Assembly (NCBI GenBank): GCA_014240065.1
Contig: JAAZXR010000033.1
Coordinates: 295 to 44,996, forward strand
Direction: 5' to 3'
Length of the DNA: 44,702 bases
From: Myxococcales bacterium
Lineage (GTDB): Bacteria; Myxococcota_A; Polyangia; Nannocystales; Nannocystaceae
Shown here: positions 7,599-17,310 of the stretch, piece after piece
Numbering within the stretch: position 1 is the first letter of the stretch
Layout of the letters: every line of letters starts with the position of its first letter
The notes under the pieces: model-generated
What the model saw: only the letters and a program-made list of their open reading frames with translations
Database searches by the model: none
What the model was told of the DNA's origin: nothing
Made by a program: the position numbers and the translations under genes

Positions 7599-9262
7599 CA
7601 CTTGAGATCGCTCGTTCGTCCGGGGATGTCTACACGATGTGCGTTGGCGAACGCGATGGCCTCGTCGTAGCCAGCGTCCACATGCCGCACGACGCCCATG
7701 CCGGGGTCACTCCTCAGCACTCGCTCCATTCGACGGGCGGCACCGTCGGTTCCATCGGCGACCACGACCATCCCGGCGTGGAGGCTGTAGCCGATGCCGA
7801 CGCCGCCGCCATGGTGCACCGAGACCCAGGTCGCCCCGGCGGCGGTGTTGATCAGCGCGTTGAGGATGGGCCAGTCGGCGATGGCGTCCGAGCCGTCCTT
7901 CATCGCCTCGGTCTCGCGATTGGGCGAGGCGACCGAGCCGCAGTCGAGGTGGTCGCGACCGATGACGATGGGGGCCTTGACCTTGCCGTCGCGAACGAGC
8001 TCGTTGAACAGGCGCCCCGCCTTGTCGCGCTCGTCGTAGCCGAGCCAGCAGATGCGACAGGGGAGGCCCTGGAACGCGACCTGCTCGCGCGCCAGTTCAA
8101 TCCATCGGCGCAGTGGTTTGTTGTCCGGGAACAACTCCAAGATCGCCGCGTCAGTGACCGCGATGTCCTCGGGATCTCCCGACAGCGCAGCCCATCGGAA
8201 CGGCCCCTTGCCCTCACAAAACAGCGGACGAATATATTCGGGGATGAACCCGCGAATTTCGAAGGCGTCCTCGACGCCGGCTTTCACCGCCTGCGCCCGG
8301 ATGTTGTTGCCGTAGTCGAACGCGACAGCGCCGCGGCGCTTCATCTCTAGCATCGCGGCCACGTGCCGTCCCATGGCGTCGATGCTGAGCTGTATGTAGC
8401 GCTCTGGATCGTCTGTGCGCAGCTGGGTCGCCGCGTCGAGGCTCATCCCGTCGGGGACGTAGCCTTGGAGCTCATCGTGCGCGGAGGTCTGATCTGTGAC
8501 GATGTCGGGGATTCGTCCGCGCTCGATCAACTCCGGCAGGATCTCCGCGCAGTTGCCGACCAAGCCGACAGAGAGGGGCGCGCGAGCGGCGACCGCCTCG
8601 TCGATCATCGTCAGCGCCTCATCGAGGGTGCTCGCGCGCTTCATGAGGTAGCGATGTTCGATGCGCCGCTCGAGGCGCTCGGGATCTACCTCCACGCACA
8701 GGCAGGCGGCGCCGTTCATCGTCGCCGCGAGCGGTTGCGCACCCCCCATGCCGCCGAGTCCACCGGTCAGGACGAATTGACCGTGTAAGTCGCCGCCAAA
8801 ATGCTGGCGCGCGCACGCGGCGAAGGTCTCGTAGGTCCCCTGCAAAATTCCTTGCGTGCCAATGTAGATCCAGCTGCCGGCGGTCATCTGCCCGTACATC
8901 GTGAGACCGAGCGCTTCGAGCCGGTTGAACTCGTCCCAGGTGCCCCACTTGGGCACGAGGTTGCTGTTGGCGATCAGGACGCGCGGGGCGTCTTCGTGGG
9001 TTTTGAACACCGCCTGCGGGCGGCCACTTTGAACCAGCAGCGTCTCATCACCTTCAAGGCGCTGTAGCGCGGCGATGATGCGGTGGTAGTCCTCCCATGT
9101 GCGAGCGGCTTTGCCAGTGCCTCCGTAGACGACGAGATCCTCGGGTCGCTCCGCGACCTCAGGGTCCAAGTTGTTCATCAGCATGCGGAGCGCGGCCTCT
9201 TGGGGCCAGCCCTTGCAGCTTCGTTCAGAGCCTCTCGGGGCTCGAATAGTCGGCGCACTCAT
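7598..9262 (-). CDS. hutU: Urocanate hydratase
   Basis: Converts urocanate to 4-imidazolone-5-propionate, the second step of histidine degradation, using tightly bound NAD+ as an electrophile. The 554-residue length matches the family. Visible signatures are the N-terminal [20 protein letters not shown], the NAD-binding stretch [23 protein letters not shown], and the catalytic-Cys segment [18 protein letters not shown] followed by [18 protein letters not shown], and the C-terminal [14 protein letters not shown]. First gene of the hutU-hutI pair. I see no clear HutC/HutP operator or convincing promoter in the 105 bases upstream. Confidence 0.97.
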   Translation of the reverse strand: MSAPTIRAPRGSERSCKGWPQEAALRMLMNNLDPEVAERPEDLVVYGGTGKAARTWEDYHRIIAALQRLEGDETLLVQSGRPQAVFKTHEDAPRVLIANSNLVPKWGTWDEFNRLEALGLTMYGQMTAGSWIYIGTQGILQGTYETFAACARQHFGGDLHGQFVLTGGLGGMGGAQPLAATMNGAACLCVEVDPERLERRIEHRYLMKRASTLDEALTMIDEAVAARAPLSVGLVGNCAEILPELIERGRIPDIVTDQTSAHDELQGYVPDGMSLDAATQLRTDDPERYIQLSIDAMGRHVAAMLEMKRRGAVAFDYGNNIRAQAVKAGVEDAFEIRGFIPEYIRPLFCEGKGPFRWAALSGDPEDIAVTDAAILELFPDNKPLRRWIELAREQVAFQGLPCRICWLGYDERDKAGRLFNELVRDGKVKAPIVIGRDHLDCGSVASPNRETEAMKDGSDAIADWPILNALINTAAGATWVSVHHGGGVGIGYSLHAGMVVVADGTDGAARRMERVLRSDPGMGVVRHVDAGYDEAIAFANAHRVDIPGRTSDLK

Positions 9263-9367
9263 GGGCGAGAAAATAGCACCCGCGGGGGCGCGCGGGCATC
9301 CGTGGATATTCGCCGCGGTGGGATTTCTCTCTCGTCGAGCGGTGAGCGGTGGGCGGGGCTCGCCGCG

Positions 9368-10780
9368 CTACCACTGGGGCTCAAACATCGGGCGGGCTTG
9401 GGCGGGGCTCATGGTCACGCCGAAGATGACGTCGCCTCCGTTGGGCGCGAGCGCCACGTCCATCTGTTCGAGCCACACGGGTCGATCAGAATCCTCCGCG
9501 TCTTCTTGTCCTCCACCTTCGAGAATCTTCCGAGCCAGCCATACCAAGGCGGAGGCTTTGAAGCGCTCAGGTGTGTGCAAACGCACGAATAAGCCGGTGT
9601 GCTCGTAGGTCGCGGCGGCGGCCACCAGGCCTTGGGGTTTCGGGAGCAAGGCCGCGAGCGCGCCGGCGTTGTCCATGCCCCACCGCAGGACCTCTTCGTC
9701 GGCGATGAAGAAAAAACAACTGTCGGAGGGAACCGTCATGGAGAGTTTCTTCAGGTCCTTGGACCAGGTCTCGCGCCCGGACTCTCGCGCCTGCTCGATC
9801 TCGGTCGCGATGGCGGATCGCGCGACGACGAGCTCATCCGAATCGACCTGCACGAGCGCGATCGCGTCTTCATCTACGCGCACGTCATCGAGCGTCCACC
9901 GACGCTCCGAGTTTTGTGTCACGACGCCGCGAGACGCCGCCGCGGCGAGGAGGGCGTCCATGTCCCGCGACTCCAAGCTCACGAGAGTGCGCGCGCCGTC
10001 GTTGTGACGCCCAGCGAAGGTGACTCGCTCAAGCTCGGCGAAGGAGGTCAGCCCGAGGGCCGCCATGACGTCGCAGAGCGCTGAGGTGATCGGCGCCGCG
10101 CGATCGGGCGCGTCCTCTCCCCGCTCGCGGCTCCCCCGCTCACGTCGCCGCTCCTCCCGTCGTTTCTCCCGCGCCGATTCAAACGCCTCCAAGAGCGCCT
10201 CTTCGCTGAGCCCTTGCACCGCTGGATCTCCCGCGGTGGCTTGGACCCACGCTTCATACTCCAGGGCGTCTCTGCGCTCTTCATCGCAGGTGAGGCGGTA
10301 TTCCAGCACCTCCTCACCGAGGATCGAGACCATGCGACTTCGCTGGAGGCGATCGATGTCGAACACCGCCAAGGTCGTGAGGTCACTTGGGAACGAGCGC
10401 ACGCCGTAGGAGAGGACGGACGCGTCGTTGCGCTTCTTCCCAAGCTCCCAGTACTTGCGAATCAGCTGCGTGAGGCGATCTTGTTCCCCTGATCGCTTGT
10501 AGAGCTTGATGAGCCGAAAGATAGCGTCTCCGGTCAGGGCGCGTTCGCTGGGGTTGAGGCTGACCACCTGCTCGAGGTTCTCGAGCGCGCAGTCTGGACG
10601 ATCAAACTCGTCCATGCAGTCCACACCTCGTCGATAGTACCGCTCGGCCTGCGATTCTCCGCTGCGTCCGGAGACCCTCGCGACCGCGTCGCGCTCCGTG
10701 GGGGTCGGGGAAGCGCAGGCGACGAGGACGGCCGGGAGGAGACTGGTTAAGGTACCGGCGAGGCGAGCTGTAGATCCCAT
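9368..10780 (-). CDS. Large predicted lipoprotein, unknown function
   Basis: A 470-residue protein from the ATG at 10780, with signal sequence and lipobox LVAC (Cys about residue 22). The N-terminal part after the linker looks TPR-like: AERYYRRGVDCMDEFDRPDCALENLEQVVSLNPSER. A very charged Arg/Glu-rich helix follows (KRREERRRERGSRERG). The C-terminal half is an alpha/beta domain with repeated segments about residues on a membrane-exposed or periplasmic protein surface, including SDSCFFFIADEEVLRWGMDNAG. Its general style matches the 613-residue lipoprotein at 18811-20652, but I see no clear sequence identity. Location is probably an outer or inner membrane leaflet facing the periplasm. Function unknown. 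Confidence 0.75.
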   Translation of the reverse strand: MGSTARLAGTLTSLLPAVLVACASPTPTERDAVARVSGRSGESQAERYYRRGVDCMDEFDRPDCALENLEQVVSLNPSERALTGDAIFRLIKLYKRSGEQDRLTQLIRKYWELGKKRNDASVLSYGVRSFPSDLTTLAVFDIDRLQRSRMVSILGEEVLEYRLTCDEERRDALEYEAWVQATAGDPAVQGLSEEALLEAFESAREKRREERRRERGSRERGEDAPDRAAPITSALCDVMAALGLTSFAELERVTFAGRHNDGARTLVSLESRDMDALLAAAASRGVVTQNSERRWTLDDVRVDEDAIALVQVDSDELVVARSAIATEIEQARESGRETWSKDLKKLSMTVPSDSCFFFIADEEVLRWGMDNAGALAALLPKPQGLVAAAATYEHTGLFVRLHTPERFKASALVWLARKILEGGGQEDAEDSDRPVWLEQMDVALAPNGGDVIFGVTMSPAQARPMFEPQW

Positions 10781-10838
10781 GCGACCGCAGTGTGCCACAT
10801 CATCAGGATCGACACGCACGGCGGAGTTGGCGTCGCGA

Positions 10839-11450
10839 TCACAGCAAGCCGGCTTGTCTCAGCAGCCTCGCCGTCGCGAGGAGTGGCAGCCCTATAATCC
10901 CCGTGAAATCGTCGCCTCGGACCGACTCGAACAGCTTGATCCCCGCGTCCTCGATGCGATAGGAGCCGGCGCAGTTGAGCGGCTGGTAGCGGCGGATATA
11001 TTCGGACGCTTCTTCGCGCGAGAAGGAGCGCATCGTCAGTCGATGGACATCGAGGGCCTCGAAGCGGCGATCCGAGTCGGCGTCGATGAGGACCACGCCG
11101 GTCACGAGGAGGTGGGAGCGACCGCGAAGGCGCATCAGCGTCTCCAACGCTCGCTCCTCGGTGCCCGGCTTGTGCAGCACCTCCGGGGGATCTTCAGAGA
11201 CGACAGCGAGCTGATCAGCGCCGAGGATCCAGCGTCCGGGATAACGGGCGGCGAGCGAGCGGGCCTTCTCGCCAGCGAGGAGGCAGGCAAATTTACGGAC
11301 CCCGAGCTGGGCGAGCCTTGAGTCCATGGTTCGCTCGTCGAACGCGGGGGGGGCCGCGTCGAAGGAGACCTCGAGGCGGCGAAGCAATTCGCCGCGGTAC
11401 GGCGACGTGGAGGCGAGCACGAGCTTGGGTGATGAGTGCTGCTGAGTCAC
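10839..11450 (-). CDS. Maf-family nucleotide pyrophosphatase (YceF type)
   Basis: A 203-residue nucleoside-triphosphate pyrophosphatase of the Maf superfamily. Begins with KLVLASTSPYRGELLRRL, the family's phosphate-binding signature (SxSPxR). Then come the PAFDE acidic motif, EKARSLAARYP, the substrate-site GADQLAVV, and LNCAGSYRIEDAGIKLFE with the late GLPLL. The LNCAGSY...IKLFE pattern matches E. coli YceF (acting on m7GTP) better than YhdE (acting on dTTP/UTP), so a house-cleaning role on methylated or modified nucleotides is likely. Ends 58 bases from the neighbouring lipoprotein start and starts 27 bases after the kinase stop, so it may be co-transcribed with both. Confidence 0.92.
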   Translation of the reverse strand: MTQQHSSPKLVLASTSPYRGELLRRLEVSFDAAPPAFDERTMDSRLAQLGVRKFACLLAGEKARSLAARYPGRWILGADQLAVVSEDPPEVLHKPGTEERALETLMRLRGRSHLLVTGVVLIDADSDRRFEALDVHRLTMRSFSREEASEYIRRYQPLNCAGSYRIEDAGIKLFESVRGDDFTGIIGLPLLATARLLRQAGLL

Positions 11451-11477
11451 GGCAGGTCCTAGGCGAGCCTCAGTCGG

Positions 11478-13370
11478 TCATTTCTTCGCGACGTTCGCCT
11501 TCTCGGCGTTGTCGGCGGTCTCAAATTCCTTGGAGAGCCCATCCCGGGTGACTTCAAGGCGCTTGGAAGCAGCGTCGCAGATCTCTGGGGGCTCCGCGTC
11601 GCCGTTCTTGACGCGTTTTAGCCGCTTGAGGCGCTCGTAGACCTTCTTTGAGGGATGCTGCGAGATACTGTCGAGGACCAGGAGGAGCGTCTCACACGCG
11701 GTGTCGAGTCGGCGAAATTGGGTCAGATCTTGGACCAGGTTGAGCTCCCAATCAATGAGCGCTTCGTTGCCTTCGGATGTCGCGAGGGCGTCGAGGATCC
11801 GGTGGCGATCAATATAGCTCAGGCTCCGACTTGATTTTGGTGTGTTGATTTGTTCGAGCAAGAAGGGGTGCCCCGAGGAGTCGAGGCGCTGGAGCGCGAG
11901 ATTCACAGCTTCGGCGCGGACGTAGCGCCCACGCATCAACTCGTCGAGCTCCGCGAAGAACTCAGGCACATCGAGCAGCTCCGGGCGGCGCACGATCGCG
12001 TCTTCGTACCGTGCGAGCGCGCGGGAGCTGTTAGTTCGCGATGGCTTGATCGAGAGGGCGCTGCCCGATTTCCACATCAGGATCGGGTCCTCAGGGAATT
12101 CGTCGCGCAGGGGTTGGATGATCTGCAGCGCGGTGGTGCTGTCGTTCGCCAGGAGAGCGCGATCGATCTCTGTGAGTGACGCGGGAGCGATCGAGCTCGC
12201 GAAGACCTCGTCCCCTTCGAGTCGATGGGGTCGTTGATTCCAGGTGACCAGGGCGGCGACGAGCAGCACGGCGGCGGCGGCGGCGGCGGCCATGACAATT
12301 CCTCTCCCTCGTGGAGCGCGGGGCTCGATCCGCCGATTTTCTCCGTTCCAGTGGATCCTGTCCCTTGAGGAGGCGGCGGGGTGCGGCTCGACAGGGGTGA
12401 CGATGTCAGGGCGGGAGGCAGGATCGGGGGCGTCAGCCTCGCGAGTCCGGCTGCGATGAAGGGCGCTGTCTCCCGACAGCAGCGCCAGTCGCATCTTCTC
12501 GAGGCAGCTTCGCGCCTCGCTGGCAGACGAGACACGCTCGTCCCGGTCCTTCTTGAGCATGTGGGTGACGAAGGCGCGCAGCTCAGCTGGGATCGCGTCG
12601 GAGAGCGGGGGCGGCTCGACTGTGACTTGCATGCGCGCGACCGCCCCTAGGTCATCACCGTCAAAGGGCGGCGCGCCGGAGAGCATGGTGTAGAGCATGA
12701 GGCCGGCGGAGTACAGGTCGGACCGCGCGTCGATCTCCATGCCAGAGGCCTGCTCGGGGCTCATGTATTGGGGCGTCCCGAAGATCATGCCGATCTGTGT
12801 GACGGGGGAGTTGTCTCCGTCTCCACGCTCGCTACTGTCCATGATCTTCGCGATTCCGAAGTCGAGCAATTTAAGATTTTCGGCGCCGCTGTCGTCCTTC
12901 GTGACGAAGATATTGTCGGGCTTGAGGTCTCGATGCACGATGCCTTGCCGGTGGGCGTGCTCAAGGGCCCGGAGGATCTGCAGGGCAAATTCGATAGCGC
13001 GGAGCGGGGCGATCGGCCCCGTGATGTAGTCGGACAGATCCTCCCCGTCGAGTCTCTGCATCACGATGAACATCAGGCCACGCTCGGTCATTCCAAGTTC
13101 GAGGACTTGAACGATGTTGGGATGCTCAAGCCGGGCGGTGCTTCGAGCTTCACGCTCAAATCTCCCGCGGAGATTTGCATCCTCGCTCAGCTCGGGGCTG
13201 AGCACTTTGATCGCGACGGGACGATGCAGCGAGATCTGCTCGCCCCCGTAGACGACGCCCATGCCTCCTTCTCCGACGACCTCGTCGATTCGGTATCGCT
13301 CCGCGAGCACCTCGCCTCGGAGGTCAAACGCCTGGTACGGCGCCGACAGTTCATGGTTGGATCCCGACAT
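11478..13370 (-). CDS. Transmembrane Ser/Thr protein kinase (PknB-like)
   Basis: A 630-residue eukaryote-type protein kinase starting at the ATG at 13370. The kinase domain (residues 27-295) has the glycine loop GEGGMGVV, Lys55 in VAIK, HRDLKPDN with catalytic Asp148, DFG at 170-172, and GTPQYMSPEQ. All catalytic residues are intact. An acidic/Pro-rich juxtamembrane linker leads to one membrane span (about residues 357-377) whose poly-Ala core is coded by a GCC/GCG trinucleotide run near 12271-12292. The C-terminal 250 residues would be periplasmic, helical and possibly TPR-like (ALLANDSTTALQIIQPLRDEFPEDP). It follows the larger kinase gene in the same direction about 100 bases downstream, so joint expression and cross-phosphorylation are possible. 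Confidence 0.93.
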   Translation of the reverse strand: MSGSNHELSAPYQAFDLRGEVLAERYRIDEVVGEGGMGVVYGGEQISLHRPVAIKVLSPELSEDANLRGRFEREARSTARLEHPNIVQVLELGMTERGLMFIVMQRLDGEDLSDYITGPIAPLRAIEFALQILRALEHAHRQGIVHRDLKPDNIFVTKDDSGAENLKLLDFGIAKIMDSSERGDGDNSPVTQIGMIFGTPQYMSPEQASGMEIDARSDLYSAGLMLYTMLSGAPPFDGDDLGAVARMQVTVEPPPLSDAIPAELRAFVTHMLKKDRDERVSSASEARSCLEKMRLALLSGDSALHRSRTREADAPDPASRPDIVTPVEPHPAASSRDRIHWNGENRRIEPRAPRGRGIVMAAAAAAAVLLVAALVTWNQRPHRLEGDEVFASSIAPASLTEIDRALLANDSTTALQIIQPLRDEFPEDPILMWKSGSALSIKPSRTNSSRALARYEDAIVRRPELLDVPEFFAELDELMRGRYVRAEAVNLALQRLDSSGHPFLLEQINTPKSSRSLSYIDRHRILDALATSEGNEALIDWELNLVQDLTQFRRLDTACETLLLVLDSISQHPSKKVYERLKRLKRVKNGDAEPPEICDAASKRLEVTRDGLSKEFETADNAEKANVAKK

Positions 13371-13474
13371 GGTCGCGCGAGCATAGCAACCGCGGCTGAG
13401 ATCCATCGAACCTTGAGCGGAACTATGTCCTCGGTGTGCGGGAGGCCCGCGCATCTACATCTAGGGACACGGGC

Positions 13475-16400
13475 TCAGCGCTTGGCTGCCGCGGTCCGGA
13501 CGGTTTCCTGGTCAGGATTGGCGTCGGGCGTCTGCGGGAGGTCGATGGGACGGACGAAGCCATGCCCGAGATCTTGTTCGATCCGGGCCAACGCGTCCTG
13601 CGCCCACTGGCACAGGGCGATTTCATTGGATGAGTGAAAGTCGTCGAGCATCTCCTCGAGCTCTCGCCGCGCCCGCGCGCTCTGCTTCAGCATGTGAGCG
13701 ACCTCGGCGTCGAGCAGTCGAATCTGTTGCAAAGAAACGTGGAAGGCGGGTGACTGCGACAGCCCCTCGCGGGCGACGGCCAGCAGCTCGGCGCCGCCCT
13801 CGGGATCGCCCATGCGCGCGCGGGTGTAGCCCAAAAAGCCGGTGTTAATGTACAGGTCATCCTCGTTCCCGTACAGGGTCGAGAGCCTCCGGGCTTCGTC
13901 GAATACTTCGATCGCGCGGTCGTAGTCACCGGCGCGGAGGCTCAGATCCCCGAGGTTGTGGAGGGGGTTGAGGAGCATACGGAATAGATTTACGGAGCGG
14001 AGCTCCTTGACCGCCTCCTCCATCTCTGGGATGGCGCGCTCGGGATCGCCGGAGAGGACCGCCAAGAACGCGATGCCGGAGAGGTAGCTGTTCCGCTTCG
14101 CCACCGGCACGTTCTTAGCGAAGGACTTGCCGGTGTCGTGCAGCGCGCGGGCCTCTCCAAGCTGCCCGGACAATGAGAGGCAGCGCAGGCGGACGCCGAG
14201 GACATGACACACGTGACTGTCGCTCGGCGATTCGCTGTCCATGATCCCCATGGACTGACGCGAGAACGCGCCCGCTTGTTCGATATCACCGGCCGCGATG
14301 AGCGCCTCGGCCCGGCGGCTCGCAATTCGAAATTCGAGGATCGCTTCGTTGGCGATTTTCGCGGTTTCAGCCGCGCGCTCGAGCCGCGTCAGGATGGTGT
14401 GGATCTCACCACTTTGCGGGGACAGCCGGTCCGTAAGACCGAGCCATAACAGGGCTTGAGCGCGGAAGTCTTGCAAGATCTCCGCGATCAGCACCCCACC
14501 TTCCAGCATGGCGGTTTCTTCACGGGCGTCGTCGAGTGTCCCTTGCCCTTCTCGCAGGAAGAGCAGGGTCGCGTCCAAGATCTTTTGCATGCTCTTGGGC
14601 CCGCCGTAGCGGCGCAGGCGCGAGATCAGGCGCGAGAGCACCTGCGCGCCAAGTCGCGGCTGCTTATTCTCGAAGAGCTGCCGCGCGGCGCTCTCGAGGG
14701 CGGGGACGACGTCGAGCCCCGCGGAGGCTTGGTCGAGGAGCTGGGCCCGCACGAAGGTAAAATTCGGGTCGAGGAGATTGAGCTCCTCAATTCGTACGGT
14801 GAGCTCGATGCGCGTCTCGTCGAGCGATTCGGAGTAGCGATCGACCACCGCTTGGCGGACCGACTGATGCGCGAGCGACAGCATGTGACCACAAGCATCG
14901 ACCCAGCGATTGATCAACCCTTCGCCGGCCAGTCGATCGAGGGTGCGTTCGTAGCGATCGCGTCGTAGATCTGTGAGGTCGAAGAGCTGATCCTTGGAGA
15001 TCGGTGCGTCGAGGAGAAACAGCACGCTCACGAGCTCCCACGCGCTCACGCCGAGGGTGTTCAGGCGAGATTCAGCGCGTTCCGACAGGGTCTTTTGCAG
15101 CTCATCGGTGGCGGAGGACGTGTCGCGTAGCGTCCACCCCTTCCCATCGCGAATGAGGATCTGCTCTTCGATGAGGACCCTGAGCGTCTCACGGAAGCTG
15201 AGCGGGTGGCCGCCAGTGAGCTTGTCGAGCATGAGGGTCAGGTTTTGGAGGGTGCCTTCATTCACGCCGAGCGTCGTCTTCAACAAAGAGTTCATCTCTT
15301 TGACGGAGAAGGGGCGAAGATGCCAAAGCTCCGCGAGCTGGTCGCGCGACAGCATCTTCAAGAGCGAGGTGATGCGGGCGTGGGGCACCGTAGTCGCGCA
15401 GAGCAGAATATTCGCGGAGTTGTGGTCGATGGCATGGACGAGCTGTTCGAACCGACCGAGGTGCTCGCGACCACGCACGAGCTCGCTGAGGTGAAGCACG
15501 AAGGGGCGCTCTCTTGAGACTCGGACGAGGAACTCGACGACAGAGCTCGCCGCGCTCTGGTCTGTGGATTTCCTTCGGGCCAGCTGGACGAGCGGCTCGA
15601 AGTCTCTGACGACGGGGGATTGTTCTCCGAGCGCTGTCGCGATTTGTGCGACGACCGAGGCGAATGGACCGAGCGCCGAGCGCTCATTGTTCCAGTAGTT
15701 TCCCTCGACGAACAGGCCCCCGCCGAGCTGCACCTCCCGTCGCAGCTCGCCCATGAGGCGCTGCTTGCCCATGCCCTCTGGGCTCTCCACGATGATCGTC
15801 CTCGTGATTTGGGGGGTCCGAATCCCGCTCCCGGAGCTGTCCGGGGCAGGATCCGCGACGTCGCCGTCGCCGTCCTCGGACAGACCCACGAGCACCTCGG
15901 AGGCGCGCGTGAGCAAGATGTCGAGGTAACCAGCGCGGTCTTCAAACGGGAGATGCTCCACCAGCACTCTCGCGAATTGGGCCCGGTCGACGCGAGACTC
16001 GTTGCGGTCGGGGAGGCTCCGCGATTCCCTGCGCATGAGCTCCAATACGATGGCGCGCGCGCTCTGAGGCCGGTTGTCAGGATCGGCGTGAAGCATGCGG
16101 CCGACGAGCTCGGCGACGACGGGTCCGCAGCGCTCCACCAGCGCGCCAGCGAGCTCAGGTGTCCAGTCGAGTTGGAGTTTTAGCGCCTCTCGAAAGTCGC
16201 GCTTAGGAAAGGGCTTGACGCCGAGCACCGCGGAGTAGAGCGTCGCAGCGAGGGCGTAGATGTCAGAGCGGTGATCCGTAGAGCGCCCCTGGATTTTTTC
16301 TGGAGCGCAAAACCCGGGGGTGCCGAGGAGCGTCAACCCAGAATTGTCTTGATCGGACGCGGAGCCGGCGGAGAGGTTGCCGCGGAGCATTCGCGCCAGA

Positions 16401-17041
16401 CCAAAGTCGATCAGCTTCGCCTGTGGTCGACCTGCGACCTGCGCGACCATGACGTTCGACGGCTTGATGTCTTCGTGAATGAGGCCAAGCGCGTGGATGT
16501 AGTCGAGCGCGCGCGCGAGCTGCAAGAAAATATCAACGATGACCTCTCGCGGTGCGTCCACACAAAAGTCGACGAGGTGCGGACCTTGCACGAGCTCTTG
16601 CGTGAAAAACGACCCCTCGATCTCCGCGCACGCGCCGAAGTCGATCACCTTCGCGAGGTTGGGATGGTGCAGGTGGGTGAGGAGCCGGAACTCGTCCTTG
16701 AATTGCTCGGTGACCCCGTCCGAGGGGGTGTTGGTGTCGGTGGAGAAGCGACGAGTTGGCGGGCGTTGGCTTTCACGTTGGAAGCGATTGTTGGTTGAGA
16801 GGCTGCCGTCGGTGCCGGTGTTTCTTGTATTGCCGGCGCGAGTGTCCGTCGGTGAGCGCTCTCGGATGACCTTGAGCGCGACCGTGCGATCTGCGATCTC
16901 GTCGAACGCCTCGTAGACAGCGCCGAATCCACCCGAGCCGATCATGCGCTGAATGCGATAGCGGCCAGCGATCCGCTCTGGATGCTGGTTCACGGGGTCG
17001 CCGTCGCTGCGCTGTGGCGCTTTTGTGGTCCGCTGGTTCAC
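13475..17041 (-). CDS. Giant Ser/Thr kinase with ATPase-like and TPR regions
   Basis: A 1188-residue soluble protein starting at a GTG at 17041. Kinase domain: GSGGFG loop, Lys57 in VALK, catalytic loop HEDIKPSN (189-196), DFG 212-214 and GTPGFCAPEKIQ. Glu190 replaces the usual Arg of HRD, so it is a non-RD kinase. A Ser/Thr/Arg-rich insert of about 50 residues sits between the lysine and helix C. From residue 410 there is a PknK-like STAND/AAA-like region with a degenerate P-loop (SPEGMGKQRL: Gln where Ser/Thr is normal), followed by helical repeats to the end resembling TPRs (EVFDEARRLSTLYGNEDDLYINTGF). Myxobacteria carry many such fusions that act as signalling scaffolds. Kinase activity is likely; ATPase activity is doubtful. 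Confidence 0.9.
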   Translation of the reverse strand: MNQRTTKAPQRSDGDPVNQHPERIAGRYRIQRMIGSGGFGAVYEAFDEIADRTVALKVIRERSPTDTRAGNTRNTGTDGSLSTNNRFQRESQRPPTRRFSTDTNTPSDGVTEQFKDEFRLLTHLHHPNLAKVIDFGACAEIEGSFFTQELVQGPHLVDFCVDAPREVIVDIFLQLARALDYIHALGLIHEDIKPSNVMVAQVAGRPQAKLIDFGLARMLRGNLSAGSASDQDNSGLTLLGTPGFCAPEKIQGRSTDHRSDIYALAATLYSAVLGVKPFPKRDFREALKLQLDWTPELAGALVERCGPVVAELVGRMLHADPDNRPQSARAIVLELMRRESRSLPDRNESRVDRAQFARVLVEHLPFEDRAGYLDILLTRASEVLVGLSEDGDGDVADPAPDSSGSGIRTPQITRTIIVESPEGMGKQRLMGELRREVQLGGGLFVEGNYWNNERSALGPFASVVAQIATALGEQSPVVRDFEPLVQLARRKSTDQSAASSVVEFLVRVSRERPFVLHLSELVRGREHLGRFEQLVHAIDHNSANILLCATTVPHARITSLLKMLSRDQLAELWHLRPFSVKEMNSLLKTTLGVNEGTLQNLTLMLDKLTGGHPLSFRETLRVLIEEQILIRDGKGWTLRDTSSATDELQKTLSERAESRLNTLGVSAWELVSVLFLLDAPISKDQLFDLTDLRRDRYERTLDRLAGEGLINRWVDACGHMLSLAHQSVRQAVVDRYSESLDETRIELTVRIEELNLLDPNFTFVRAQLLDQASAGLDVVPALESAARQLFENKQPRLGAQVLSRLISRLRRYGGPKSMQKILDATLLFLREGQGTLDDAREETAMLEGGVLIAEILQDFRAQALLWLGLTDRLSPQSGEIHTILTRLERAAETAKIANEAILEFRIASRRAEALIAAGDIEQAGAFSRQSMGIMDSESPSDSHVCHVLGVRLRCLSLSGQLGEARALHDTGKSFAKNVPVAKRNSYLSGIAFLAVLSGDPERAIPEMEEAVKELRSVNLFRMLLNPLHNLGDLSLRAGDYDRAIEVFDEARRLSTLYGNEDDLYINTGFLGYTRARMGDPEGGAELLAVAREGLSQSPAFHVSLQQIRLLDAEVAHMLKQSARARRELEEMLDDFHSSNEIALCQWAQDALARIEQDLGHGFVRPIDLPQTPDANPDQETVRTAAAKR

Positions 17042-17089
17042 GTATGCGTCGTATCTTCGCGCGTTTATGCCCCACCTTGCAGATGGAGC

Positions 17090-17275
17090 GCTGGATCCAG
17101 TTCAATTCTACAATTTACATTAGTTTATCTAGGTGGTCTTTGACACAATAAAAATGGAACTCAATCGAGAAGCCGTCCGAATTAAGTCCGCTTTTCACAC
17201 CGTCTCAGACTGATTCATCTTCTAATGAGGTCTATGAGGTGAACACGTACGCAGCGACCGGTCGAGCCATAGATT
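17090..17275 (-). promoter_or_regulatory. AT-rich upstream region of the giant kinase gene
   Basis: This stretch is far richer in A+T than the genes around it (for example 17101-17130 and 17140-17160). It lies just upstream of the minus-strand kinase gene and past the end of the enoyl-CoA hydratase gene. Minus-strand -10-like sequences (TAGAAT, TAAACT) occur at about 17105-17130, but no matching -35 box at normal spacing is seen. It probably holds the kinase promoter. The plus-strand TTGACA at 17140 leads nowhere useful. Confidence 0.3.
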
Positions 17276-17310
17276 AGATTCGACAGGTATGAGCGATGGC
17301 CGCAACTTCG

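Noticed and set aside
17140-17168. Plus-strand TTGACA as a promoter
   Set aside because: The -10 position gives AATCGA, a poor match, and no plus-strand gene follows.
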